From: a virus
Reading direction: 5' to 3' (one strand)
Virus record (IMG/VR): IMGVR_UViG_3300025769_000920
Span: 1-22,580 of that record
DNA: 22,580 bases
In this document: positions 6,522-17,000 of the stretch, piece by piece
Layout: each line of letters starts with the position of its first letter
Position numbering within the stretch: the first letter of the stretch is position 1
Notes under the pieces: model-generated
What the model saw: the letters and a program-made list of their open reading frames with translations, nothing else
Databases searched by the model: none
Told to the model about the DNA's origin: nothing
Translations under genes and position numbers: made by a program

Positions 6522-7337
6522 ATGGCTAATACAATAGATCAAGCCTTTATTAAGCAGTTCGAGTCCGAGGTACATCTTGCATACCAAAGAATGGGTTCAA
6601 AGTTAATGAACACTGTTCGTAACGTAAGCAATGTTGCAGGAAGCGTAGTACGCTTTCAAAAAATCGGTACTGGTTCAGCTTCAACTAAATCAAGGAACGG
6701 TATGGTTACTCCGATGGAACTAGATCATACTAACGTAGAAGCAACACTAGCAGACTACTATGCTGCTGAGTACATAGATAAGTTAGACGAACTCAAGACA
6801 AACATTGATGAACGTCAAGCTATCGCTACTTCTGCTGCTGCTGCATTAGGCCGTAAGACAGATGAGATTCTTATTACAGCTATGGATGCAGGTGCTAACT
6901 CAACTCAGTTACATGATACTAGCAGTGCTGTAGAAAAAGCAGACTTGTTATCAGCTTTTGAAACATTTGGTTCTGCTAACTTACCTGAAGATGGTAATAG
7001 ATATATTGCTATGCATCCAAAAGGATTTGCTGACTTATTCTTAATCAATGAGTTTGCATCTTCTGATTATGTAGGCGATCAGAACTTACCATATGCAGGT
7101 GGCATGACAATGAAAGAGTTCTTAGGATTTAAGATTTTTTCAACTACTGCTGTAACTGCCGGTAAGAACATGGCATATCATACAACTGCTGTAGGACTTG
7201 GCATTGGTGCTAATGTAACTACTGAGTTAAATTATGTGCCTGAAAGAGTTTCACACTTAGCAACATCAATGATGTCCATGGGTGCTGTCGTTATTGACGA
7301 CAATGGTATCTATGAACTTCTCGATAACAATACATAG
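6522..7337 (+). CDS. Major capsid protein
   Basis: A 271-residue protein in the position of T7 gene 10, after scaffold and before the tail-tube genes. The N-terminus MANTIDQAFIKQFESEVHLAYQRMGSKLMNTVR is a long helix of the kind that starts capsid proteins of this marine podovirus group ('F...v..laqq..skL...V'). It continues with a beta-rich part, EYIDKLDELKTNIDERQ, AAAALGRKTDEILITAMD, a loop with RYIAMHPKGFADLF, and a C-terminal domain ending GAVVIDDNGIYELLDN. No Ig-like extension or cleavage signal is seen. An HK97 fold is expected from the family. Codons favour plain, frequent choices as in a highly expressed gene. The name is well supported by context and pattern. Confidence 0.88.
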   Translation: MANTIDQAFIKQFESEVHLAYQRMGSKLMNTVRNVSNVAGSVVRFQKIGTGSASTKSRNGMVTPMELDHTNVEATLADYYAAEYIDKLDELKTNIDERQAIATSAAAALGRKTDEILITAMDAGANSTQLHDTSSAVEKADLLSAFETFGSANLPEDGNRYIAMHPKGFADLFLINEFASSDYVGDQNLPYAGGMTMKEFLGFKIFSTTAVTAGKNMAYHTTAVGLGIGANVTTELNYVPERVSHLATSMMSMGAVVIDDNGIYELLDNNT

Positions 7338-7347
7338 GAGGTGAATC

Positions 7348-7611
7348 ATGGCTTATAGTGCAGCAAACCTAACAAGAATTGGTGGAGCATCTAATGGCGA
7401 TCTCTGGTTTTATACATCAGCAGATGCTATTGCTACTGTGAATACATCAGGTTATTTCAACGATGCAGCAAATATGCTTGCAGTTCGTGACTTAATTATT
7501 GTTGTAGATACAAATACACCAACAACAAACTTTGTTAATGTGTTATCAAATACTGGTACAGTGGTTGACGTTTCTGACGGAACTGTTGTAGTAGAAACTG
7601 ATGGCGACTAA
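7348..7611 (+). CDS. Probable head decoration or minor capsid protein
   Basis: An 87-residue protein with an excellent ribosome binding site, AGGAGGTGA at 7336-7344, ten bases after the capsid gene. It starts MAYSAANLTRIGGASNGDLWFYTSADAIATVNTSGYFNDAA and continues with beta-strand-like sequence RDLIIVVDT and NTGTVVDVSDGTVVVET. Small Gly/Thr/Val-rich proteins of this form with 'TvdtsGYFndaa' follow the capsid gene in many marine phages and are taken to be head decoration or head-fibre proteins. Nothing in the sequence proves incorporation into the virion. The strong initiation site suggests production at a high level, as expected of a decoration protein. Confidence 0.65.
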   Translation: MAYSAANLTRIGGASNGDLWFYTSADAIATVNTSGYFNDAANMLAVRDLIIVVDTNTPTTNFVNVLSNTGTVVDVSDGTVVVETDGD

Positions 7612-7617
7612 TAACTA

Positions 7618-8205
7618 ATGACTTCAACGGCATCCAACTCAGCGTTAGACATAGCATCAAGAGCCTTAGTGCTTATTGGTGCAGAGCCAATCACTTCATT
7701 TGAAAGTAGTTCAACAGAAGCATTGGTAGCCTCTAACATGTATGAGGATGTCGTTAGGTCCTCTTTATGTATATGCAGGTGGAGATTTGCTACAGAGCAG
7801 GCAGTTCTTAATCAGCTTACAGATACACCTACAGGCAGATTTGATATAGCACATCAGTTACCAAGTAATTTGTTGATGCTACATGCTGTTACAATAAACG
7901 ATAATAAAATACAGTATACTGTATATGGTGATAAGGTTTTTTCTGACTCAACTACAAACGATACTTTGATAGCTGACTATACTTACAGGGCAGATGAGGT
8001 AGACTTTCCATCATACTTTTCACTTGCTGTGCAGTATTCACTAGCTTCGGTATTTGCAACAGCGATAGCTAGAGATGACAAACTTATGGAAATGATGGAA
8101 GTTAAAGCTGAAAGACTTATGGCCAAAGCTAGAAACTTAGATGGTCAACAACAAACATCAAGGGTATTATCAACCACGAGGTTTAGAACAAATAGGTTAA
8201 GCTAA
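7618..8205 (+). CDS. Tail tubular protein A-like adaptor (T7 gp11-like)
   Basis: A 195-residue protein, the same length as T7 gp11 (196). It has the family layout: a helix with ALDIASRALVLIGAEPITSF, then EALVASNMYEDVVRSSLCICRWRFATEQAVLNQL, a beta-hairpin part with RFDIAHQLPSNLLMLHAV, and a final helical part with FPSYFSLAVQYSLASVFATAIARDDKL and a basic C-terminus. The 'W.FA..qa.L' and 'lP.d.l.l..v' features are typical. The protein forms the ring that joins portal to tail nozzle. There is no clear ribosome binding site seven bases after the previous stop, so translation is probably coupled. It ends by TAATG overlap with the nozzle gene. Confidence 0.85.
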   Translation: MTSTASNSALDIASRALVLIGAEPITSFESSSTEALVASNMYEDVVRSSLCICRWRFATEQAVLNQLTDTPTGRFDIAHQLPSNLLMLHAVTINDNKIQYTVYGDKVFSDSTTNDTLIADYTYRADEVDFPSYFSLAVQYSLASVFATAIARDDKLMEMMEVKAERLMAKARNLDGQQQTSRVLSTTRFRTNRLS

Positions 8206-10451
8206 TGGCAAGGATTAGAATACCACAAAATAGTTTCCAGTTTGGTGAAATTAGTCCTTCGTTAACATCAAGAACCGATTCACCTATATATAAAAATTCA
8301 GCAGAACGAGTGCGTAATTTTTTTATACGTGGCGAGGGTGGAGTAACTAAAAGACCCGGAACAAAAAGATGGCATAACTTTGGAAGCAGTCCGTCTTATG
8401 ATTCAAACCTTAGACAAACAGTTCGTATAGAACCTTTTTCATTTTCAGATGATGAACAATACATAATAGCATTTAGCAATACACGTATAGAAATATTTCA
8501 AGTGAGTCCTACAACTGGTGCTATATCATCGATACAGGCTTTAACTGGGCAAAGTTGGTTAGTGAATACAACCTCTGCACCTTACTTAGAAGAATATACT
8601 TTTGCACAACAAGGTGACGTTATGTTTATATGTCATCAAACAATAGCACCAAGAAAAATTGTTCGTACAGGCTTAACAACATTTGTTGTTCAAACTTTTA
8701 ATTTTGAATCGTCAAGTAATAGTGAGCATGTCTTTCAGCCTTATTATCCATTTCAAGCATTAGGTGTAACTATATCAGCCAGTGCTACAAGTGGTAGTGG
8801 AGTTACTTTAACAACTAGTGCTGATTATTTTACATCAGATCATGTTGGTGTATATCTTAAGATAGGAACTGCCGAGGCAGAGATTACTGGTTATACAAAT
8901 GCAACAACTGTAACAGCCACTATTTATGGAACGCTTAGACAGCAATTAGATTTAAATGCTTTTAAAACAACAGAGGATAGTTTAACTGTTCAAGTAACGC
9001 ATGCCTTACATGGATTATCCGTAGGTGCTACAATTATTATCGACAGGGCAGGAACTGTAGGTGGTATAGGTATTACAAGATTAAATGGTACACAAACTAT
9101 AACTGCTGTAATAGATGAAAATACATATGAATTTAATGTAGCTACAAGCCATGAGGCAACCTCTTCAGAAGATGGTGGTGGCAGACCGAGGGTTGAGACT
9201 GGATCAGCTACAACTGAATGGCAAGAGCAAAGCTATTCTGCTGTTCGTGGATTTCCGGCTGCAGTAACTTTTCATCAAAATAGATTATGGTTTGGTGGTA
9301 CACTAGCACAACCTGATGGTATATGGGGTAGTAAGTCAGGGCAATATTTTAACTTTGATGTTGGTGATGGTGAAGACAATGATGCACTTGATCTTACAGC
9401 AAACGTTGGTGAGATATTTACTGTAAGACATTTAGTATCAAACAGAGATTTACAGGTCTTTACTACAGGTGCAGAGTTGTTTGTACAAGCACCAGTAGAT
9501 AAACCAGTTACACCTGCTAATGCACAGATACGCAGACAAACACCATATGGTGCATCGTTTGTAAGGCCTGCTGTATTTGATGGTGCTACATTATTTATAC
9601 AAACAACTGGTTCTGCTTTGCGAGAGTTTTTGTTTACAGATGCTGAACAAGCTTATACCTCAGTAGCTGTGTCAAGTCTTGCACCTCATCTAATACTAAA
9701 TCCTGTACAGCAAACATCTATTAAAGGTGCATTAAACAGAAGTGAATCATATGCTTTTCTTTTAAATAGTGATGGTACTATAGCTGTGTTCTATTCTATT
9801 AGAGGAGACAATAAAGCAGGATGGACATTGTGGGATACGGCAGGCAAGTGGCATTCAATATGTAGTGTATTTGAAAGATTATTTGTCGTTGCTTCAAGAG
9901 ATGATGGTTCAGGATCAGACAAGTTATTTTTAGAAGAGTTTCAGGTAGATATGCCAATGGACTTTTGTGATGAGTTTAGTGCATCAAGCAGTGTATTCAG
10001 TGGATTGACATCACACTTTTCAAATGGTGCTGTTGTAAAAGCAATTAGTGGTAATGATTATCTTGGTGAGTTTACTATAGCCGGAGGACAAATAGATGCA
10101 TCATTAGCTAAATCAAATGTATCCACTGGCTATATAGGTTATGCATTCACTCCTCTCATCAAGACCTTGCCAGTGGATGCAGGTATTATTGGTGGGCCAC
10201 TTACCGGAGAGCCTAGAAGAATTAGTAGAGTTGTTTTAGATTTGTATTCTACTCTAGCAGTTTCTGTAAATAACAATGATCTTGTTTTTAGGAATGTTAC
10301 TGATGATATGTCTAATGAAAGAGTACCAGTAACAGGCAAAGAAGAGTTTAGGATACTTGGGTATAGTCGTGATCCAAGAGTGAATGTATCACAGAGTTAT
10401 CCTTTTAGTTTAGACATTAATGGTATGGTAGTGGAGGTAGCATTCGGATGA
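8205..10451 (+). CDS. Tail nozzle (T7 gp12-like tail tubular protein B)
   Basis: A 748-residue protein, near the length of T7 gp12 (794). The N-terminus QNSFQFGEISPSLTSRTDSPIYKNSAERVRNFFIRGEGGVTKRPGT is the recognised start of podovirus nozzle or stabilisation proteins ('F..GE.SP.l..R.D...Y......l.Nf.....G...rRPGt'). The remainder is beta-rich, as expected of a propeller-type tail tube, with HQNRLWFGGT and VGEIFTVRHLVSNRDLQVFTTGAELFV in the centre. Residues about 260-325 hold an inserted segment with VTHALHGLSVG (264-274) and RLNGTQTITAV, a small module found in several phage structural proteins. It overlaps the previous stop (TAATG) and the next start by four bases (ATGA). Confidence 0.87.
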   Translation: MARIRIPQNSFQFGEISPSLTSRTDSPIYKNSAERVRNFFIRGEGGVTKRPGTKRWHNFGSSPSYDSNLRQTVRIEPFSFSDDEQYIIAFSNTRIEIFQVSPTTGAISSIQALTGQSWLVNTTSAPYLEEYTFAQQGDVMFICHQTIAPRKIVRTGLTTFVVQTFNFESSSNSEHVFQPYYPFQALGVTISASATSGSGVTLTTSADYFTSDHVGVYLKIGTAEAEITGYTNATTVTATIYGTLRQQLDLNAFKTTEDSLTVQVTHALHGLSVGATIIIDRAGTVGGIGITRLNGTQTITAVIDENTYEFNVATSHEATSSEDGGGRPRVETGSATTEWQEQSYSAVRGFPAAVTFHQNRLWFGGTLAQPDGIWGSKSGQYFNFDVGDGEDNDALDLTANVGEIFTVRHLVSNRDLQVFTTGAELFVQAPVDKPVTPANAQIRRQTPYGASFVRPAVFDGATLFIQTTGSALREFLFTDAEQAYTSVAVSSLAPHLILNPVQQTSIKGALNRSESYAFLLNSDGTIAVFYSIRGDNKAGWTLWDTAGKWHSICSVFERLFVVASRDDGSGSDKLFLEEFQVDMPMDFCDEFSASSSVFSGLTSHFSNGAVVKAISGNDYLGEFTIAGGQIDASLAKSNVSTGYIGYAFTPLIKTLPVDAGIIGGPLTGEPRRISRVVLDLYSTLAVSVNNNDLVFRNVTDDMSNERVPVTGKEEFRILGYSRDPRVNVSQSYPFSLDINGMVVEVAFG

Positions 10452-10966
10452 GTTGGTGGATGGTAGCAGGTGCAGTTGTTAGTGCATATGGTGCAATGCA
10501 AGCAGGCAAGGCAAGAGCAGCAGAAGCTAGGGCACAAGCAGCACAGTTAGAAGAACAAAAGAAAGATGCCAAAGTTACTGCAATGCAGGAACATAATATA
10601 CGTATGCAAAACTTAAATGTAATGCTTGGTGTTAATGCATCATTGGCAGGTGTAATGGGTAGAGATGAAGACAGATCACTCGCAGCTATTAAACAAAAGA
10701 TATTAAAAGAAGCAACAACATTAGAAGATAGATCAAGATTGCAATATCTTACTGATCAAAGTCAACGTTCTATGTCTATACAAATAGCAGGCATGAGAGC
10801 AAGGAATGCTAGGAGAGCAGGTACGATATCAGCTATAAGCAGTTTATTAAGTGCAGGTAATCAGTACTCAAAAATATCAGGATCAGTTCCTACTGCATCA
10901 GTCACAGGCACTGGCCCTTTAAGATTTAATCCTAGTAGAATAAGTGGAAGTGGAATCTTTACATAA
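10448..10966 (+). CDS. Internal virion (ejection) protein, T7 gp14-like
   Basis: A 172-residue protein. The N-terminus SWWMVAGAVVSAYGAMQAGKARAAEARAQAAQLEEQ is a short hydrophobic Gly/Ala helix leading into a long amphipathic helix, the layout of gp14-type core proteins that insert in the outer membrane on DNA ejection. It continues with helices (EDRSLAAIKQKILKEATTLEDRS, IAGMRARNARRAGTISAISSLLSAG) and a flexible C-terminus. Identity with T7 gp14 is not obvious, so the call rests on form, length (T7 gp14 is 196) and being the first of three genes between nozzle and fibre. ATGA overlap upstream and TAATG overlap downstream. Confidence 0.72.
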   Translation: MSWWMVAGAVVSAYGAMQAGKARAAEARAQAAQLEEQKKDAKVTAMQEHNIRMQNLNVMLGVNASLAGVMGRDEDRSLAAIKQKILKEATTLEDRSRLQYLTDQSQRSMSIQIAGMRARNARRAGTISAISSLLSAGNQYSKISGSVPTASVTGTGPLRFNPSRISGSGIFT

Positions 10967-13900
10967 TGGTAGAATTTCTAAAAGCAAAACCTACATCTTT
11001 TGTTAATAGACCTAGAGGTATTATTGATACACGCACAGGCGAAAGTCAAGTATATGAACAGATAGCTAACCTTGGCGATCAAATGTCAAGGATGGGATTT
11101 GAGGATGCAGTAGTTGAGCAGGAAAAAATAGGTAAAGATTATGTTGCTTCACTGCAAACTAGAGACGAGCAAGGCAAGTTACAATTTGTAGCATTGCCTG
11201 AATCACTTAGTAAGGTTGCTAAAGATGCAGCTACACCACAACTAAGAAAAAGATATGCAAATGAATTACAGTTAGACACAAGTAATAAAATTTCTGAGTT
11301 ACATAGAACATATAAAGATGATCCTGTAAGCTTTGAGTTTCAATCTAATTTATATATTACTGAGACTGTTAATACCCTACGTGCAAATGGATATGCAGAA
11401 GTAGCAGGTGATTACGCAACAAATGCAGCAGGCTTAGTTGTACAGCATTCAAATGATTTAAAGCTTAAAGCTTTCAAGAAACAAGAAGAAGCGGCTAATG
11501 AAAAGCAAAGAGTTCTCATTGATAATCAAATACAAGATTCTTATGAAAATAGAATAGGTGGTAAATTTAAAGAAGCAGATGAAATGGACAAAGCTGTTCT
11601 TGCTTCATTAGATGACCTTATTGAAAGAGATGTTGTTAACGCACCATACTACAAAGAACAAAGAGCATTGGTTCTTAGAAATAAGAAACAAGCTATTATG
11701 GAATTACAGTTTCAAAATTTTAGTGCAGCACAAATGGCTGCATATAATAGAAGTCTTACATTAGGCAAAATATCTGGTCGTGATAAAGCTTTATTACCAA
11801 ATTTAACTGATCAACATTTTATAGATCAAAGAGAAGATATGAGGCCTGAGGATATTAGGCAACTTACAGCATGGGGTTCTACAACTAAAGGAAGATTTGC
11901 TGATGGTCTTACAGAAAAAAAGAAAACATATGAGATTGATAATACAGCAAAGCAATGGAACAGCAAAACACTATCAATAAAATCAACTAAAGTAAGTAAT
12001 GACTTAGATGCTGTTATTGGTAATGAATTAGGTCTTGGAAGGAAAGCGTCACCTAATGATATTCTAAATGCAACACAATCACAAACGCAAAAAATAATGG
12101 GAGGACAGAAAGGTAATGCATCTGTTCCTACATCTATCAAACAAGTTATAGGAAATCCATCTATAGCTATAACTAATATTAATAATAAATTAGAGCAAGG
12201 CAATCGAGAGGGTGCAGAATCATCTATTAATAATTTAATAAATGTAGCAAAAGTTTCTAGTGGCCTTATAGGTGTAGATAAAAAAGGAATCGGAAGAATA
12301 AAAAATATAGAAATAATGGCAAAGAAAGATGGAGATTTAGTCAAAGCTTTTAAACAGGTTTTTAGAACAGATGAGCAAGAAGAGATAGCACGTGCAAGAG
12401 TTAAAACAAAGATTCTTGAAAGCGACAATTCAATAACAGAAGACAATTATAATGCTACTGCCTTTATGAAGAAAAAACTTAAAGGTATGGATTTGGATTT
12501 AGATGCATCAGAAATGTTAGACATGTTACCAATTATGCGTTCCTCACTTGAAACTGAGGGAGCAGATATTGATGATGCCTTGGAACTAGTAGAAGAATAT
12601 TATGAGGCTGTATATAAAGCACATCCAAGTAACTACAATATAAATGAAAGAAAAACTGGAACACCTGATACTGGTGGTATTGTTTCTTACTATGGAGATA
12701 ACACAGACAAAGTAGTTGAGATTATTAATAATAAACTTAAAGCCGATTTACCTGATGATACTGAAACAAGTTTCTTTGGATTGTATACAACCAAGGTAGA
12801 TTATGAGCTTGGTGAAAATGCTTTCTTATTACCGGATAGATCAAATGGAAACAAAAATTCTGGAAGATGGACAGTCGTTGATGTTGATGGCAAGCCACTT
12901 ACTAACGAATTTGGTGTTATTGAAATAACAACACAGGACATAGAGCTATCATCAAATATTATTACACAGGAAGCTAAAGTAGCTATTGCTGAAGAAAGTA
13001 TAGGTAAGTTTTTTAATTGGTGGAATAACTTTAGTTTTGATACAGATATACGTATAGAAATGGGTGAAATAAAAGGAAGCAAGTCAGTTAATTTAGATGC
13101 ACCTGCACCACCAATTGATACCTTTGATGATACTACTAAGAAAAAACTTATGTCTTCTGATCTTTATGTTCAGCCTACTGGCCCTGAGATGCAAGAGAAT
13201 GTTGATATACAACCTGATGCTATGAGAAATATAAACGATGCAGTTGATCAAGCTATAGATACTGTAGATAGAACTGTAGTACAGCCAGTTATTGAAGGTG
13301 TGGAAACAGCGATTAACAAAGCAGGTAAGCTTAAAGATATAGCTGTTAATAATATTATTAGTATGTATAACAATATGAAAACTTATGGTGCTGAAATATT
13401 AAGAGATACACCTGAGTTTATAGAAATATCTCAGTTAGCAAATGGTCAGGTGATTGACGAACTTGTAAATAGTATTACAGCAAACAAACCAATCAACGCA
13501 CATGTAGGTGCTGTAGATCAATTAATAAAAGATGAAGATTTTAGCCCTGTACAATATCAAGATGGTGCAGGTAAATCTGTTGGATATGGTTTTGCTATTG
13601 CAGCTTTAGAAGATGATGAACGTGCTTTAATTAAGGATATAAATAATATTACAGAAAAAGAAGCAAAAGCAATTATAAATATTAAAGTTAGAAAGATAGC
13701 AACAAAGTTTGTTAGGGATGTTCCTAATTTTAATTCAATAGCAACAACGAGACAGATTGCATTGATCAACTTTGCATATCAACTTGGTTATGAAAATGTA
13801 ACGAATCAAGGCAAAGACCCTAACAAACAATGGCCTAAGTTTTTTGTTAGTTTAAAAGCTGCTGCAATTGCACCTGAAGGTTCAAAAGAAAGAGAGGAAC

Positions 13901-14025
13901 TGTTTGCCGAAGCAAGAAATAACATGGTGTATAACTACACATCTAAAGGTAAATTTTATACAGATTGGTTTAACCAAACTCCTAACAGGGCTAAACGAGT
14001 TGCACAAAGCATAAGAGGTTATTAA
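10966..14025 (+). CDS. Internal virion (ejection) protein with C-terminal T4-type lysozyme domain
   Basis: A 1019-residue protein in the place of T7 gp15. Residues 1-820 are largely helical and charged, with LGDQMSRMGFEDAVVEQEKIGKDYV near the start, and would form the core/ejection tube. Residues about 840-1019 are a GH24 lysozyme: E857 and D866 in KDEDFSPVQYQDGAGKS have the same nine-residue spacing as Glu11 and Asp20 of T4 lysozyme, ALINFAYQLGYENV matches the T4 core helix (ALINMVFQMGE), and the end NQTPNRAKRV (1003-1012) is the same as a C-terminal stretch of T4 lysozyme. The third T4 residue, Thr26, corresponds to S871 in a loop one residue shorter. The domain should open peptidoglycan during entry. 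TAATG overlaps at both ends. Confidence 0.85.
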   Translation: MVEFLKAKPTSFVNRPRGIIDTRTGESQVYEQIANLGDQMSRMGFEDAVVEQEKIGKDYVASLQTRDEQGKLQFVALPESLSKVAKDAATPQLRKRYANELQLDTSNKISELHRTYKDDPVSFEFQSNLYITETVNTLRANGYAEVAGDYATNAAGLVVQHSNDLKLKAFKKQEEAANEKQRVLIDNQIQDSYENRIGGKFKEADEMDKAVLASLDDLIERDVVNAPYYKEQRALVLRNKKQAIMELQFQNFSAAQMAAYNRSLTLGKISGRDKALLPNLTDQHFIDQREDMRPEDIRQLTAWGSTTKGRFADGLTEKKKTYEIDNTAKQWNSKTLSIKSTKVSNDLDAVIGNELGLGRKASPNDILNATQSQTQKIMGGQKGNASVPTSIKQVIGNPSIAITNINNKLEQGNREGAESSINNLINVAKVSSGLIGVDKKGIGRIKNIEIMAKKDGDLVKAFKQVFRTDEQEEIARARVKTKILESDNSITEDNYNATAFMKKKLKGMDLDLDASEMLDMLPIMRSSLETEGADIDDALELVEEYYEAVYKAHPSNYNINERKTGTPDTGGIVSYYGDNTDKVVEIINNKLKADLPDDTETSFFGLYTTKVDYELGENAFLLPDRSNGNKNSGRWTVVDVDGKPLTNEFGVIEITTQDIELSSNIITQEAKVAIAEESIGKFFNWWNNFSFDTDIRIEMGEIKGSKSVNLDAPAPPIDTFDDTTKKKLMSSDLYVQPTGPEMQENVDIQPDAMRNINDAVDQAIDTVDRTVVQPVIEGVETAINKAGKLKDIAVNNIISMYNNMKTYGAEILRDTPEFIEISQLANGQVIDELVNSITANKPINAHVGAVDQLIKDEDFSPVQYQDGAGKSVGYGFAIAALEDDERALIKDINNITEKEAKAIINIKVRKIATKFVRDVPNFNSIATTRQIALINFAYQLGYENVTNQGKDPNKQWPKFFVSLKAAAIAPEGSKEREELFAEARNNMVYNYTSKGKFYTDWFNQTPNRAKRVAQSIRGY

Positions 14026-17000
14026 TGTCTGAACTTTTTTACAGGTCATCTGATTACAAAAGTTTTACACCAAGAAAGTTTGCAAGACCAACACCAGTTT
14101 TTACAGAGTATCAAAAGCATGCAGATACAATAGAGCCATCATTTGGTGAAACATTTATGGGTCATCTTGGTTATCAATGGATGCCAGTTACAAACTTTAT
14201 ACAAGAGCAATTGACGTTTACTAATCAGGATGATGATCCTGATTTTAGATGGCAGGATCAAGAAGAAACAGAATTATATTATCAATATGTTGAAGAGCTT
14301 TCACGATCTAAGAATAGAGATCATTATGATTTTATAATGAGTAATATTGATCAAGGTATTAAACGTAGAGAAATCATGGATAGAGGTGGATTGTTTCCTG
14401 CACTAGTAGCAGGCTTTGCTGATCCACTTAACATTGCATTTGCTTTACCAGTTTTTAACGTAGGAATAAAAGCTGCTTGGGCAGCAGGCTCTGCTCTTGG
14501 TGTAGCTAAAGCAGGTGGTAAAGTTGGATTAGGTTTTGGTATAGCATCAGAAGCAATACGGGCACCATTCGATCCTTTGAATACTCCACACGAAGTAGCT
14601 ATGAACATAGGTGCATCTACACTTATGACTGCTTTACTAACTGGTGGAATGAAAGGTATAGCTAACACTTACTCTGGCATGAAGCTTAAGAAAATAAATG
14701 AAGAGATAGCTAAAGAAAAAAAAGGTGTGAAGCCTACAGAACCTGAGGTTGTTGATCCAACTACAGGTCAGCCTGAAATAAAACCTGAAGCCAAACCAAC
14801 AACTAAACCAACAGCAAAAATTAAATCATTATCAGAACTATCAGATGATGAAATTCAGTACAGGTTTGGAGAAGAGTTTAATGTAAAGAAAATAATAACT
14901 GATCCAAAAATAGTAGATAAGTATAAGCTTGACGTAGACAAGCCTAACATTTTAGGGAGGCATGTGTATTCTGATGAGGGTGGAACTGTATATGTGGATA
15001 TTGCTAGAACAAAAGATAAATTTAGAAGTCTTAAAGAAAAAGCAAAGAATAAAGAAAAAGGATTTGAAGAACTAGAACGTTTAAAAAATACAGGTTTATA
15101 TTCTGATATATCATATTATCAAAGTAGATTTATGTTTAATAACATTGATAGATTTACTGATGAAGATCAGTTTGTAGACTTTGTTTTATTTCACGAGATG
15201 ATGCATGGTAAATACAAACAAAAGCCAAATCAAACACTTAGAGCATATGAAGATGAAATAAATGTTAATGCTTTAGATAGATCACAATTTGAGAGAAACA
15301 AAATATCTCAGGATACAGGTGCATTAAAAGATACTGTGTATTCACGCATTGGAATTGTAAGTAAAATTATTCCGTCACGTATTATTAATGAAGCTAAAGA
15401 TTTAAATGTATCTATAAAAAATGACTACAATAAAATGTCACACAATGCATCTGTTGCTCTCGAAGGAAATCAATATGGCAGAGCAAGTCAATCTTTGTCA
15501 GCAAGGGCAAAACTCTATGGTGGTAGAGTATACGCATTACGTACAAGAATGCGTGAAAGATATATGAAACATATGAAGTCACGAGAAGGTACTGGTGAGT
15601 TTATTGGATTTGATGTAGCTTCAATGGCTGTAAAAGCTAATAGATATATGAGAGGTGACACAAGCAAAAAAACATTTGATGAATGGTTTGATGATTTGAT
15701 CTTGACTCATATTGATACTGGTAACCCTGATTGGCATGCAGCCAACTATCAATATTTACCGGAAATAATTAGAGCGTCGTTAGATGATCTTAATGGCATG
15801 TTTAGGGCTGTAGATGATTTAGCACGAGAGGTTGGTGAGTTAGGGGATGATGTAGGTATACGACAACAAATAAAAGATATTGCATTAGATGTAGAAAAAC
15901 GAACTCAAGAAATAACAAAGATAAAAGAAACAATTAAATCAATAGATGATAGAGCTAAAGAACGTATGTCTAGTAGCAGATCATCTACACCACAATACAC
16001 AGCAAAAGAAAAAAAGTTTAAAGATAACTTACAAGGCCAGTTAATGGTTGAAGAAAAGAGGGTTGCTGATGCTGCACTTAATACAACTTGGTTAAGAGGT
16101 GTCTTAGATTCACCAACAAGAAAGAACTATAAATTTCCTATTTACTATGACAAAGCTTTATTACTTTCTAGTCCTGATAAAAGAGAAGAACTTACACAGG
16201 TTTTTGCTAAACATTTTTTAGAAGAAGATACTTATAAAAGATGGGAAGGCGATAAGTGGATTGATGTACAGATTGCAGGTAAAGCAGAAAAAGCTAGAGA
16301 AGAAGCTGAAAAGGTTGTTAATAAAATACTAGAAATAGGTGATAACTTGCATGAAACAGGATCAATAGGTCCGGGCAAGGGCAAGCACTTAATGATTCGT
16401 GCAACAAATATACCTGAGTGGAAAGTCAAAGACTTTATCATAAGAGATGAGCGTGTACTAGAAAACTATATGGAAAAGATGGGCTTTCGTATTGAATGGG
16501 CAAGAGCATTTGGTAGAGAAAACATAGAAGAAATGTTAGACAGGCACGATATAATTATGAAAGCTGATGGTCTTTCTGAAAAAAGACGTGCTGAATTTAG
16601 AACAAACTTTCTTGCTGACTATGAACGTGAAGCAGGACAAATGATTAGGTCACCTGATAGGTGGGATAACAAATACTCAAGGGTAACTAAAAAGGTTGCA
16701 GGTATGACTTATCTTACTGGTGCAGGAGTAACATCTATAATTGAAACAGTAGCTATGCCAATCTTTGAGCATGGATATGGCAGGGTATTTAGGACTGCTG
16801 TGCAAGCTGTTGATGGTAACTGGTCTAATATTAAAGCTAACGTAAAGAATCTTATGTACGTTAATGAGGGTATGGAGTTAGCAAAGTCTATAGCACAAAG
16901 AATATTTTTAACAGACACAACTAAAAACTTACAGCCGGGCAAGTTAGAGCGTTCTGTTGAAATGATGGAAAAGGGTTTTTATATTGGCAATGGCTTATCT

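Noticed and set aside
11826-12446. A 206-codon open frame on the minus strand inside the 1019-residue gene
   Set aside because: It lies wholly within a well-supported gene, has an odd Ser/Leu/Phe/Ile-rich composition typical of the reverse of AT-rich coding DNA, and shows no family features.
13494-13502. CAACGCACA on the + strand, a nine-base minus-strand match to the promoter-like motif
   Set aside because: It is deep inside a coding sequence, points against all genes, and matches only nine bases, which is not rare enough to count.
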